Source: Inia geoffrensis (taxonomy: Eukaryota > Chordata > Mammalia > Artiodactyla > Iniidae). From it: a stretch of DNA of 64,000 bases. This document shows positions 11,693 through 21,384 of this stretch, one piece after another (the stretch's first letter is position 1; each line of letters starts with the position of its first letter). Location of the stretch: NCBI GenBank assembly GCA_036417435.1, contig CM070900.1:118808315-118872314 (forward strand), read 5' to 3'. A model generated the notes under the pieces. It made no database searches, was not told where the DNA came from, and saw nothing but the letters and a program-made list of their open reading frames with translations. The translations under genes and the position numbers were made by a program.

Positions 11693-12401
11693 TAAATTTT
11701 TTAACATCTTTATTGGAGTATAATTGCTTTACAATGGTGTGTTAGTTTCTCCTTTACAACAAAATGAATCATTTATATATATACAAATGTTCCCATATCT
11801 CTTCCCTCTTGCGTCTCCCTCCCTCCCACCCTCCATATCCCACACCTCCAGGCAGTCACAAAGCACCTAGCTGATCTCCCTGTGCTATGCGGCTGCTTCC
11901 CACTAGCTAGCTATCTTACGTTTGGTAGTGTATATATGTCCATGCCTCTCTCTCGCTTTGTCACACCTTACCCTTCCCCCTCCCCATATCCTCAAGTCCA
12001 TTCTCTACTAGGTCTGTGTCTTTATTCCTGTCTTAGCCCTACGTTCTTCAGGACATTTTTTTCCTTAAATTCCATATATATGTGTTAGCATACGGTATTT
12101 GGCTTTCTCTTTTTGACTTACTTCACTCTGTATGACAGACTCTAGGTCTATCCACCTTATTACAAATAGCTCAATTTCATTTTTTTTTTTATGGCTGAGT
12201 AATATTCCATTGTATATATGTGCCACATCTTCTTCATCAATTCATCCAATGATGGACACTTAGGCTGTTTCCATCTCCAGGCTATTGTAAATAGAGCTGC
12301 AATGAACATTTTGGTACATGACTCTTCTTGAATTATGGTTTTCTCATGGTATATGGCCAGTAGGGGTATTGCTGGGTCACATGGTAGTTCTATTTGTAGT
12401 T
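11693..12401 (-). mobile_element. Detached L1 3' end (L1-A) abutting a larger L1
   Basis: Antisense L1: a T-rich tail, 3'UTR, then the end of ORF2 (about 12065-12401, including TATGGCTGAGTAATATTCCATTG). It stops abruptly at CTATTTGTAG, exactly where the T run of the next L1 begins. No matching remainder is found beyond the 5' end of that second L1. The two 3' regions differ at many positions and so are not a simple recent duplication. See the findings for the shared target-site duplication. Confidence 0.85.
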
Positions 12402-12778
12402 TTTTTTTTTTTTTTTAACATCTTTATTGGGGTATAATTGCTTTACAATGGTGTGTCAGTTTCTACTTTATAACAAAGTGAATCAGTTATACATATACAC
12501 ACGTTCGCATATCTCTTCCCTCTTGCGTCTCCCTCCATCCCACCCTCCCTATCCCACCCCTCCAGGCGGGCACAAAGCACCGAGCTGATATCCCTGTGCC
12601 AAGCGGCTGCTTGCCACTAGCTATCTACCTTATGTTTGTTAGTATATATATGTCCATGTCCTTCCCTCGCCCTATCACAGCTCACCCCTCCCCCTCCCCA
12701 TATCCTCAAGTCTGTTCTCCAGTAGGTCTGTGTCTTTATTCCTGTCTTACCCTAGGTTCTTCATAACATTTTTTTTTC

Positions 12779-15700
12779 TTAAATTCCATATATACGTGTT
12801 AGCATACGGTATTTGTCTTTTTCTTTCTGACTTACTTCACTCTGTATGGAAGACTCGAGGTCTATCCACCTCATTACAAATAGCTCAGTTTTGTTTTTTT
12901 TATGGCTGAGTAATATTCCATTGTGTATATGTGCCACATCTTCTTTATCCATCCATCTGACGATGGGCACTTAGGTTGTTTCCATCTCCAGGCTATTGTA
13001 AATAGAGCTGCAGTGAACATTTTGGTACATGACTCTTTTTGAATTACGGATTTCTCATGGTAAATGGCCAGTAGGGGTATTGCTGGGTCACATGGTAGTT
13101 CTATTTGTAGTTTTTTAAGGAACCTCCATACTGTTCTCCACAGTGGCTGTATCAATTTACATTCCAACCAACAGTGCAAGAGGGTTCCCTTTTCTCTACA
13201 CCCTCTCCAGCATTTATTGTTTCTAGATTTATTGATGATGGCCATTCTGACTGGTGTGAGATGATATCTCATTGTAGATTTGATTTGCATTTCTCTAATG
13301 AATAGTGATGTTGAGCATTCTTTCATGTGTTTGTTGGCAGTCTGTATATCTTCTCTAGGGAAATGTCTATTTAGGTCTTCTGCCCATTTTTGGATTTTTT
13401 GTTATTAAGCTGCATGAGCTGCTTATAAATTTTGGAGATAAATCTTTTGTCAGTTGCTTCATTTGCAAATATTTTCTCCCATTCTGAGGGTTGTGTTTTG
13501 GTCTTGCTTATGGTTTCCGCCTTTCTATCCTGTTCCATTGATCTATCTTTCTTTTTTTGTGCCATTACCATACTGTTTTGGTTACTGTAGCTTTGTAGTA
13601 TAGTCTGAAGTCAGGGAGCCCGATTCCTCCAGCTCCATTTTTCGTTCTCAAGATTGCTTTGGGTATTTGGGGTCTTTTGTGTTTACATACAAATTGTGAA
13701 ATTTTTTGTTTTAATTCTGTGAAAAAAGCCAGTGGTAGTTTGATAGGGATTGCATTGAATCTGTAGATTGCTTTGGGTAGTAGAGTCATTTTCACAATGT
13801 GCATTATTCAAATCCAAGAACATGGTATATCTCTCCATCTATTTGTATTATCTTTAATTTCTTTAATCAGTGTCTTTTAATTTTCTGCATACAGGTGTTT
13901 TGTCTCCTTAGGTAGGTTTATTCCTAGATATTTTATTCTTTTTGTTGCAATGGTAAACGGGAGTGTTTTCTTGATTACACTTTCAGATTTTCCTTCATTA
14001 GTGTATAGGAATGCCAAAGATTTCTGTGCATTAATTTTGCATCTTGCTACCGTACCAAATTCATTGATTAGCTCTAGTAGTTTTCTGGTAGCATCTTTAG
14101 GATTCTCTATGTATAGTATCATGTCATCTGCAAACAGTGACAGTTTTACTTCCTCTTTTGTGATTTGGATTCCTTTTATTTCCTTTTCTTCTCTGATTGC
14201 TGTGGCTAAAACTTCCAAAAATATGTTGAAAAAGAGTGGTGAGAGTGGGCAACCTTGTCTTGTTCCTGATCTTAGTGGAAATGCTTTCAGTTTTTCAATA
14301 TTGAGGACGATGTTGGCTGTGGGTTTGTCATATATAATCTTTATTATGTTGAGGAAAGTTCCCTCTATGCCTACTTTCTGCAGGGTTTTTATCATAAATG
14401 GGTGTAGAATTTTGTCGAAAGCTTTCTCTGCATCTATTGAGATGATCATATGGTATTTCTCCTTCAATTTGTTAATATGGTGTATCACGTTGATTGATTT
14501 GCATATATTGAAGAATCCTTGCATTCCTGGAATATGTATGAACATATGGTGTATGATCCGTTTAATGTGCTGTTGGATTCTGTTTGCTAGTATTTTGTTG
14601 AGGATTTTTGCATCTATGTTCATCAGTGATATTGGCCTGTAGATTTCTTTCTTTGTGACATCCTTGTCTGGTTTTGATATCAGGGTGATGGTGGTCTTGT
14701 AGAATGAGTTTGGGAGTGTTCCTCTCTCTGCTATATTTTGGAAGAGTTTGAGAAGGATGGGTGTTATCTCTTCTCTAAATGTTTGATAAAATTCGCCTGT
14801 GAAGCCATCTGGTCCTGGGCTTTTGTTTGTTGGAAGATTTTTAATCACAGTTTCAATTTCAGTGCTTGTGATTGGTCTGTTGATATTTTCTATTTCTTCC
14901 TGATTCAGTCTTGGCAGGTTGTGCCTTTCTAAGAATTTGTCCATTTCTTCCAGGTTGTCCATTTTATTGGCATAGAGTTGCTTGTAGTAATCTCTCATGA
15001 TCTTTTGTATTTCTGCAGTATCAGTTGTTACTTCTCCTTTTTCATTTCTAATTATATTGATTTGAGTCTCATCCCTTATCTTCTTGATGAGTCTGGTGAA
15101 TGGTTTATCAATTTTGTTTATCTTCTCAAAGAACCAGCTTTTAGTTTTATTGATCTTTGCTATTGTTTCCTTCATTTCTTTTTCATTTATTTCTGATCTG
15201 ATTTTTATGATTTCTTTCCTTCTGGTAACTTTGGGTTTTTTTGTTCTTCTTTCTCTAATTGCTTTAGGTGAAAGGTTAGGTTGTTTATTTGAGTTTTTTC
15301 CTGTTTCTTAAGGTAGGATTGTATTGCTATAAACTTCCCTCTTAAAATTGCTTTTGCTGCATCCCATAGATTTTGGGTCACTGTGTCTCCATTGTCATTT
15401 GTTTCCAAATATTTTTTAATTTCCTTTTTGATTTCTTCAGTGGTTACTTCGTTATTAAGTAGTGTATTGTTTAGCCTCCATGTGTTTGTATTTTTTACAG
15501 ATCTTTTGCTGTAATTGATATCTAGTCTCATAGCGTTGTGGTAGGAAAAGATACTTGATACAATTACAATTTCTTAAATTTACCAAGGCTTGATTTGTGA
15601 CCCAAGATATGATCTATCCTGGAGAATTTTCCATGAGCACTTGAGAAAAATGTGTATTCTGTTGTTTTTGGATGGAATGTCCTATAAATATCAATTAAGT

Positions 15701-16223
15701 CCATCTTATTTAATGTATCATTTAAAGCTTGTCTTTCCTTATTTATTTTCATTTTGGATGCACTGTCCATTGGTAAAAGTGGGGTGTTAAAGTCCCCTAC
15801 TATAGATATGTTACTTTTGATTTCCCCTTTTATGGCTGTTAGTATTTGCCATATGTATTGAGGTGTTCCTATGTTGGTTGCCTGAATATTTACAATTGTT
15901 ATATCTTCTTCGTGGGTCGATCCCTTGATCATTATGTAGTGTCTTTCATTGTCTCCTCTAATAGTCTTTATTTTAAAGTCTATTTTGTCTGATATGAGAA
16001 TTGCTTCTCCAGCTTTCTTTTGGTTTCCATTTGCATGAAATATCTTTTTCCATCCCCTTACTTTCAGTCTGTATGTGTCTCTAGATCTGAATTGGGTCTC
16101 TTGTAGACAGCAAATATATGGGTCTTGTTTTTGTATCCATTCAGCCAATCTGTGTCTTTTGGTGGGAGCATTTAGTCCATTTACATTTAAGGTAATTATC
16201 GATATATATGCTCCTATTCCCAT
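12779..16223 (-). pseudogene. L1 ORF2 (endonuclease-reverse transcriptase), inactivated
   Basis: ORF2 normally encodes a roughly 1,275-residue endonuclease plus reverse transcriptase. Here the endonuclease part (15564-16223) keeps TLNVNGLN, CLQET, VGDFN and RIDHILGH. The following SDH(H/N) motif appears as SYHN, which loses a catalytic aspartate. The reverse transcriptase part (13877-15175, 432 open codons) keeps the NKSPGPDGF and FADDM motifs (FADD codons near 14123-14134). The C-terminal part (12874-13326) keeps a C-x3-C-x7-H-x4-C cysteine motif. Frames break near 15540, 15190, 13860, 13565 and 13350. A deletion of about 356 bases at about 13518 removes sequence between the RT and the C-terminal segment. 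The start is chosen at the MGIGAYI methionine, which aligns with the ORF2 start of the 56.5 kb copy. Confidence 0.9.
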
Positions 16224-16296
16224 TTTCTAAATTGTTTTGGGTTCATTATTGCAGTTCTTTTCCTTCTCTTGTGTTTCTTGCCTAGAGAAGTTCCTT

Positions 16297-17174
16297 TAGC
16301 AGTTGTTGTAGAGCTGGTTTTGTGGTGCTGAACTCTCTCAGCTTTTGCTTGTCTGTAAAGGTTTTAATTTCTCCCTCAAATCTGAATGAGATCCTTGCTG
16401 GGTAGAGTAATCTTGGTTGCAGGTTTTTCTCCTTCATCACTTTCAGTAAGTCCTACCACTCCCTTCTGGCTGGCAGAGTTTTTGCTGAGAGTAAAGCTGT
16501 TAACCTTATGGGGATTCCCTGGTGTGTTATTTGTTGTTTTTCCCTTGCTGCTTTTAATATGTTTTCTTTGTATTTAATTTTTGACAGTTTGATTAATATG
16601 TGTCTTGGCATATTTCTTCTTGGATTTATCGTGTATGGGACCCTCTGTGCTTCCTGGACTTGACTAACTATTTCCTTTCCCATATTAGGGAAGTTTTCAA
16701 CTATAATCTCTTCAAATATTTTCTTGGTCTCTTTCTTTTTCTCTCTTCTTCTGGAACCCCTATAATTCGAATGTTGGTGCGTTTAATGTTGTCCCAGAGG
16801 TATCTGAGACTGTCCTCAGTTCTTTTCATTCTTTTTTCTTTATTCTGCTCTGAAATAGTTATTTCCACTATTTTATCTTCCAGGTTACTTATACGTTCTT
16901 CTGCCTCAGTTATTCTGCTATTGATCCCATCGAGAGTATTTTTAGTTTCATTTATTATGTTGTTCATCGTTGCTTGTTTCATCTTTAGTTCTTCTAGGTC
17001 CTTGTTAAATGTTTCTTGCATTTTGTCTATTCTATTTCCAAGATTTTGGATCATCTTTACTATCATTATTCTGAATTCTTTTTCAGGTAGACTGCCTATT
17101 TCCTCTTCATTTGTTAGGTCTGGTGAGTTTTTATTTTGCTGCTTCATCTGCTGTGTGTTTTTCTGTCTTCTCAT
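16297..17174 (-). pseudogene. L1 ORF1 (RNA-binding chaperone), frameshifted
   Basis: ORF1 encodes the trimeric nucleic-acid chaperone that coats L1 RNA. The first 157 codons (16701-17174) are open from MRRQKNTQQ. They show a heptad-like coiled coil (residues about 45-125) and the start of the RRM (NIRIIGVPEEE). The frame shifts near 16700 in a purine-rich tract. The C-terminal domain then continues at 16453-16683 with QRVPYTINPRRN and KAAREKQQ. The original stop lies near 16297 by comparison with the copy at 60707. One or more indels prevent a full-length protein. Confidence 0.88.
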
Positions 17175-17724
17175 TTTACTTATCTTCCTGTGTTTGGGGT
17201 TTTCTTTTTGCAGGCTTCAGGTTTGTAGTTCCCATTTTTTGTCGTGTCTGTCCCCAGTGGCTAAGGTTGGTTCAGTGGGTTATATAGGCTTACTGGTGGA
17301 GGGGACTAGTGCCTGTGTTGTGGTGGATGAGGCTGGATCTTGTCTTTCTGGTGAGCAGGTCCACGTCTGGTGGTGTGTTTTGGGGTGTCTGTGGACTTAT
17401 TATGATTTTAGGCAGGCTCTCTGCTAACGGGTGGGGTTGTGTTCCTGCCTTGCTAGTTGTTTGGCATAGGGTTTCCAGCACAGTAGCTTGCTGGTCATTG
17501 AGTGAATCTGGGTGCTGGTGTTGAGATGGAGATCTCTGGGAGATTTTCGCCATTTGATATTATGTGGAGCTAGGAGGTCTCTGGTGGACCAGTGTCCTGA
17601 GGTTGGCTCTCCCACCTCAGAGGCACAACACTGACTCCTGGCTGAAGCACCAAGAGCCTTTCATCCACATGGCTCAGAATAAAAGGGATAAAAAGTAGAA
17701 AGAAAGCATTAGTAGAATTAGAAA

Positions 17725-17727
17725 GAG

Positions 17728-17790
<63 letters not shown>

Positions 17791-17870
17791 ACGGAGGTTG
17801 GAGGGAGGGAGGGAGGAAGGAAGGAAGAAAGGAGGGAAGGATGGAAGAAAGGAAGAAAGAAGATATAGTA
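17725..17870. repeat. (GAAA)n microsatellite with GGGA/GGAA flank, inside L1 5'UTR
   Basis: About 16 GAAA units, followed by imperfect GGGA and GGAA repeats to about 17870. A homologous tract occurs at 37637-37735 at the same place in the other L1 of this subfamily, with fewer GAAA units (about 8-9). On the minus strand it gives a TTTC/CTTT tract that creates a spurious 78-codon open frame. Confidence 0.95.
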
Positions 17871-17940
17871 ATTTAAAATAAAGTAAGATAAAATATAATA
17901 ACATTATCAAAATAAAAAAATAATTATTAAGAGAAAAAAA

Positions 17941-18376
17941 TAAAAACAGACAGATAGAACCGTAGGACTAATGGTGGAAGCAGAGCTATACAGACAAAAT
18001 CTCACACAGAAGCATACACATACACACTCACAAAAAGAGGAAAAGTGGAAAAAATTATAAATCTTGCTCTCAAAGTCCACCTCCTCAATTTGGGATAATT
18101 CGTTGTCTAAAGGAGGGAAGGAAGGAAAGAAAGAATGAAGATAAATTTACATAAAATATAGTTATTAAAATAAGAAGTAATTATTAAGAAAAAAATTTTA
18201 AAAAAAAGAAGGACGGATACAGCCCTCGGACAAATGGTGCAAGCAAAGCTATACAGACAAAATCTCACACAGAAGCATATACATACACATTCAGAAAAAG
18301 AGGAAAAGGGGAAAAAAAATCCTAAATCTTGCTCTCAAAGTCCACCTCCTTAATTTGGGATGATTCATTGTCTATT
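17941..18376. repeat. Two-copy tandem repeat of about 263 bases in L1-B 5'UTR
   Basis: The motif GCTATACAGACAAAATCTCA begins at 17985 and again at 18248. The copies share the following CACAGAAGCATA, GGAAAA and CTTGCTCTCAAAGTCCACCT blocks and differ at scattered positions. The same two-copy layout, with a period of 260, occurs in the L1 at 37869 and 38129. The older L1 at 62.1-62.3 kb has only a single diverged equivalent. Confidence 0.9.
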
Positions 18377-19563
18377 CATGTATTCCACAGGTGCAGGGTA
18401 CATCAAGTTGATTGTGGAGCTTTAATCCACTGCTCCTGAGGCTGCTGGGAGAGATTTCCCTTTCTCTTCTTTGTTCTCTCAGCTCCCAGGGGCTCAGCTT
18501 TGGATTTGGCCCTGCCTTTGCGTGTAGGTTGCCAGAGGGCATCTGTTCTTCGCTCAGACAGGATGGGGTTAAAGGAGCCGCTGATTCGGGGGCTCCAGCT
18601 CACTCATGCCAAGGGGAGGGAGCAGCATGAAGTGCAGGGCGAGCCTGCGGTAGTGGAGTCTGGCATGACGTTGCACCAGCCTGAGGTGCGCCATGCATTC
18701 TCTCGGGTAAGTTGTCTGTGGAACCCGGAACACTGGCAGTGGTGGGCTGCACAGGCTCCCCAGAAAGGGGGGGGTGGGATAGTGACCTGTGCTTGCACAC
18801 AGGCTTCTTGGTGGTGGCAGCAGCAGCCTTAGCATCTCATGCCTGTCTCTGGCATCCGTGCTTTTAGCCGCGGCTCACACCCGTGTCTGGAGTTCCTTTA
18901 AGCAGCATTCTTAATCCCCTCTCCTCACGCACCAGGAAACAAAGGGGGAAGAAAAAGTCTCTTGCCTCTTTGGCAGGTCCAGACTTTTCCCGGACTCCCT
19001 CCCAGCTAGCCGTGGTGCACTAACCACCCGCAGGCTATGTTCATGCTGCCAACCCCAGTCCTCTCCCAGCGCTCCGACCGAAGCCCGAGCCTCAACTCCC
19101 AGCCCTGCCCGCCCCAGCTGGTGAGCAGACAAGCCTCTCGGACTGGTGAGTGCCAGTTGGCCCTGATCCTCTGTGTGGGAATCTCTCCTCTTTGCCCCCG
19201 CACTCCTGTTGCTGTGCTCTCCTCTGCGGCTCCGAAGCTTTTCCCCTGCGCCGCCCGCCAAGGGGCTTCCTAGTGTTTGGAAACCTTTCTTCCTTCACAG
19301 CTCCCTACCACTGGTGCAGGTCCCATCCCTATCTTTTTGTCTCTGTTTTTTCTTTTTTCTTTTGCCCTAAAGGTACGTGGGGGGTTTCCTTGTCTTTTGG
19401 GAGGTCTGAGGTCTTCTGCCAGCGTTCGGTAGGTGTTCTGTAGGAGTTGGTCCAAGTGTAGATGTATTTCTGGTGTATCTGTGGGGAGGAAGGTGATTAC
19501 CACGTCTTACTCTTCTGCGTCTTACTCTTCCACCATCTTCCCAGAAAGCCCTTATACATTCTT

Positions 19564-20265
19564 ATATAGCTTTTCTCATGGAAATTAAAAAGAAGTTAAA
19601 GAAATATCTGAAGTAGATGGATATTCCTGCAGTCAATTGTTTAGGGAAGAATTTCTCAGGCACAAAACTGAAAATAAAATTTCAACTTTTGGCTTTTGAG
19701 AAGAAAGTACAACTAGTCATGGGATTATGATTTCTCAGGAACAAACTTTTGAGGATTTATTTTAAAATGTGAATGTTCAGGTAGTAAAGATTAAGATGGA
19801 AATTTCTATATTTCTGCAACGGAGCTAGTCAGAGAACACAGGCACCTGATCCTGAGAGAGTTGTCTAATCTATGCTGCTCTCTCTGCCTTGTGATAGCCA
19901 AAATGAAATCAAAGTCCTGTTTAAATATTCATCCTTACCTCAGCTATAAGAGGAGAGGAACCTCTGGGCAAAAATGTTAATTTCTTTCTTAGAAGACAGC
20001 ATGACTGTAACAGTTAAAAAGCAAGAAATCACCCAGGAAATAAGAAATTTAGGGAAAATAATAATGCTTTCAATTTCATTCTCCTTACAGTGCTGATCTG
20101 GGAATGTTGCATCAAGCAGGCACATTAACAAAATTAATCAATTAGTTTGAATTTTTCCAATATCTCATGGAAGTCAAACCTAAAAGGGAAGGACCTGAGA
20201 AATATCTTCAGGGGAAGAACCCACACTGCAGAAATCAATAAACATGGTTATTTAAAAATTCTCTC
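19564..20265. other. Unassigned DNA between two L1s
   Basis: No gene or repeat family recognised. Ordinary AT-rich composition. Confidence 0.5.
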
Positions 20266-20266
20266 C

Positions 20267-21372
20267 ATTACAAATAGCTCAATTTCATTTCTTTTTATGG
20301 CTGAGTAATATTCCATTGTATATATGTGCCACAACTTCTTTATCCATTCATCCTATGATAGCTGCTTAGGTTGTTTCCATCTCTGGGCTATTGTAAATAG
20401 AGCTGAAATGAACATTTTGCTACATGACTCTTTTTGAATTATGGTTTTCTCAGGGTATATGCCCAGTAGTGGGATTGCTGGGTCATATGGTAGTTCTATT
20501 TGTAGTTTTTTAAGGAAGCTCCATACTGTTCTCCATAGCGGCTGTAGCAATTCACATTCCCACCAGCAGTGCAAGAGTGTTCCCTTTTTCCCACACCCTC
20601 TCCAGCATTTATTGTGTCTAGATTTTTTGCTGATGGCCATTCTGACTGGTGTGAGATGGTATCTCATTGTAGTTCTGATTTGCATTTCTCTAATGATGAT
20701 GTTGAGCATTCTTTCATGTGTTTGTTGGAAGTCTGTATATCTTCTTTGGAGAAGTGTCTATTTAGGTCTTCTGCCCATTTTTGGATTGGGTTGTTTGTTT
20801 TTTTGTTATTGAGCTGCATGAGCTGCTCACAAATTTTAGAGATTAATCCTTTGTCAGTTGCTTCATTTGCAAATATTTTCTCCCATTCTGAGGGTTGTCT
20901 TTGTAATGAGGTGGATGGACCTAGAGTCAGTCATACAGAGTGAAGTAAGTCAGAAAGAGAAAGACAAATACCATATGCTAACACATATATATGGAACTTA
21001 AGGAAAAAAAAAAGTCATGAAGAACCTAGGGATAAGACAGGAATAAAGACACAGGCCTACTAGAGAATGAACTTGAGGATATGGGGAGGGGGAAGGGTAA
21101 GCTGTGACAAAGCAAGAGAGTGGCATGGACATATATACACTACCAAACGTAAAATAGATAGCTAGTGGGAAACAGCCGCATAGCACAGGGAGATCAGCTC
21201 GGTGCTTTGTGACCTCCTAGAGGGGTGGGATAGAGAGGGTGGGAGGGAGGGAGATGCAAGAGGGAAGAGGAATGCGAACATATATATATGTAGAACTGAT
21301 TCACTTTGTTATAAAGCAGAAACTAACACATCATTGTAAAGCAATTATACTCCAATAAAGATGTAAAAAAAT
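20267..21372 (+). mobile_element. L1 with 5' inversion (twin priming), 1.1 kb
   Basis: 20267-20902 is antisense L1 (the ORF2 C-terminal region, including a 118-codon open minus-strand frame at 20353-20709 with the C-x3-C-x7-H-x4-C motif). 20903-21372 is the sense continuation, from GTAATGAGGTGGATGGACCT through the 3'UTR to CTCCAATAAAGATGT and an A tail. The two breakpoints are adjacent in L1 coordinates. Near-identical 12-base flanks (20254-20265 and 21373-21384, 11 of 12 matching) form the target-site duplication. Confidence 0.9.
20353..20709 (-). pseudogene. L1 ORF2 C-terminal fragment (inverted part)
   Basis: 118 open codons matching the C-terminal segment of L1 ORF2: [30 protein letters not shown] and [14 protein letters not shown]. 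The cysteine/histidine pattern C-x3-C-x7-H-x4-C is intact. It is a dead fragment, cut off from the rest of ORF2 by the inversion and 5' truncation. Confidence 0.85.
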
Positions 21373-21384
21373 AAAAAATCTCTC

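Larger units (their letters stand above)
12402..19550 (-). mobile_element. Nearly complete L1 (L1-B) with 5'UTR, ORF1 and ORF2
   Basis: Read on the minus strand: a 5' end with a degraded AAGATGGCGG start motif (19530-19539), a long 5'UTR (about 17175-19550), ORF1 (16297-17174), a short spacer, ORF2 (12779-16223), a 3'UTR (about 12419-12778) and a poly(A) tail (12402-12418). Both ORFs are broken. ORF2 lacks about 356 bases relative to the L1 at 56.5 kb. Possible target-site copies lie at 11672-11684 and 19551-19563 (11 of 13 matching), outside both this element and L1-A. L1 moves by reverse transcription primed at the cut target, using its ORF2 endonuclease and reverse transcriptase with the ORF1 RNA-binding protein. 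Confidence 0.92.
17175..19550 (-). promoter_or_regulatory. L1-B 5'UTR with internal promoter region
   Basis: About 2.4 kb between ORF1 and the element's 5' end. L1 5'UTRs carry an internal Pol II promoter. The outer half (about 18400-19300) is GC- and CpG-rich. The YY1-type start motif has decayed to AAGATGGTGG (19530-19539). A GAAA microsatellite (17725-17790) and two copies of a 260-base unit (17941-18376) lie within it. The L1 at 36-39.4 kb shares both, so they are subfamily features and not later insertions. Confidence 0.8.

Noticed and set aside
13950..14642. 230-codon plus-strand open frame with membrane-like residues
   Set aside because: Antisense to the L1 reverse transcriptase. The hydrophobicity is an artefact of the complementary strand.
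16600..17427. 275-codon plus-strand open frame
   Set aside because: It is antisense to L1 ORF1 and the start of the 5'UTR. Its hydrophobic, serine- and leucine-rich composition comes from reading the A-rich L1 sense strand backwards. The same effect produces the 219-codon frame at 36684-37343.
17725..17790. Regular repeats resembling a CRISPR array
   Set aside because: They are simple four-base microsatellite units with no spacers, in a mammalian L1.
17674..17910. 78-codon frame rich in F, S and L repeats
   Set aside because: A translation of the TTTC/CTTT side of a GAAA microsatellite inside an L1 5'UTR.
18400..19300. CpG-rich island as a host gene promoter
   Set aside because: It is the outer half of an L1 5'UTR. 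A homologous island at 38350-39150 lies in the other L1 of the same subfamily.
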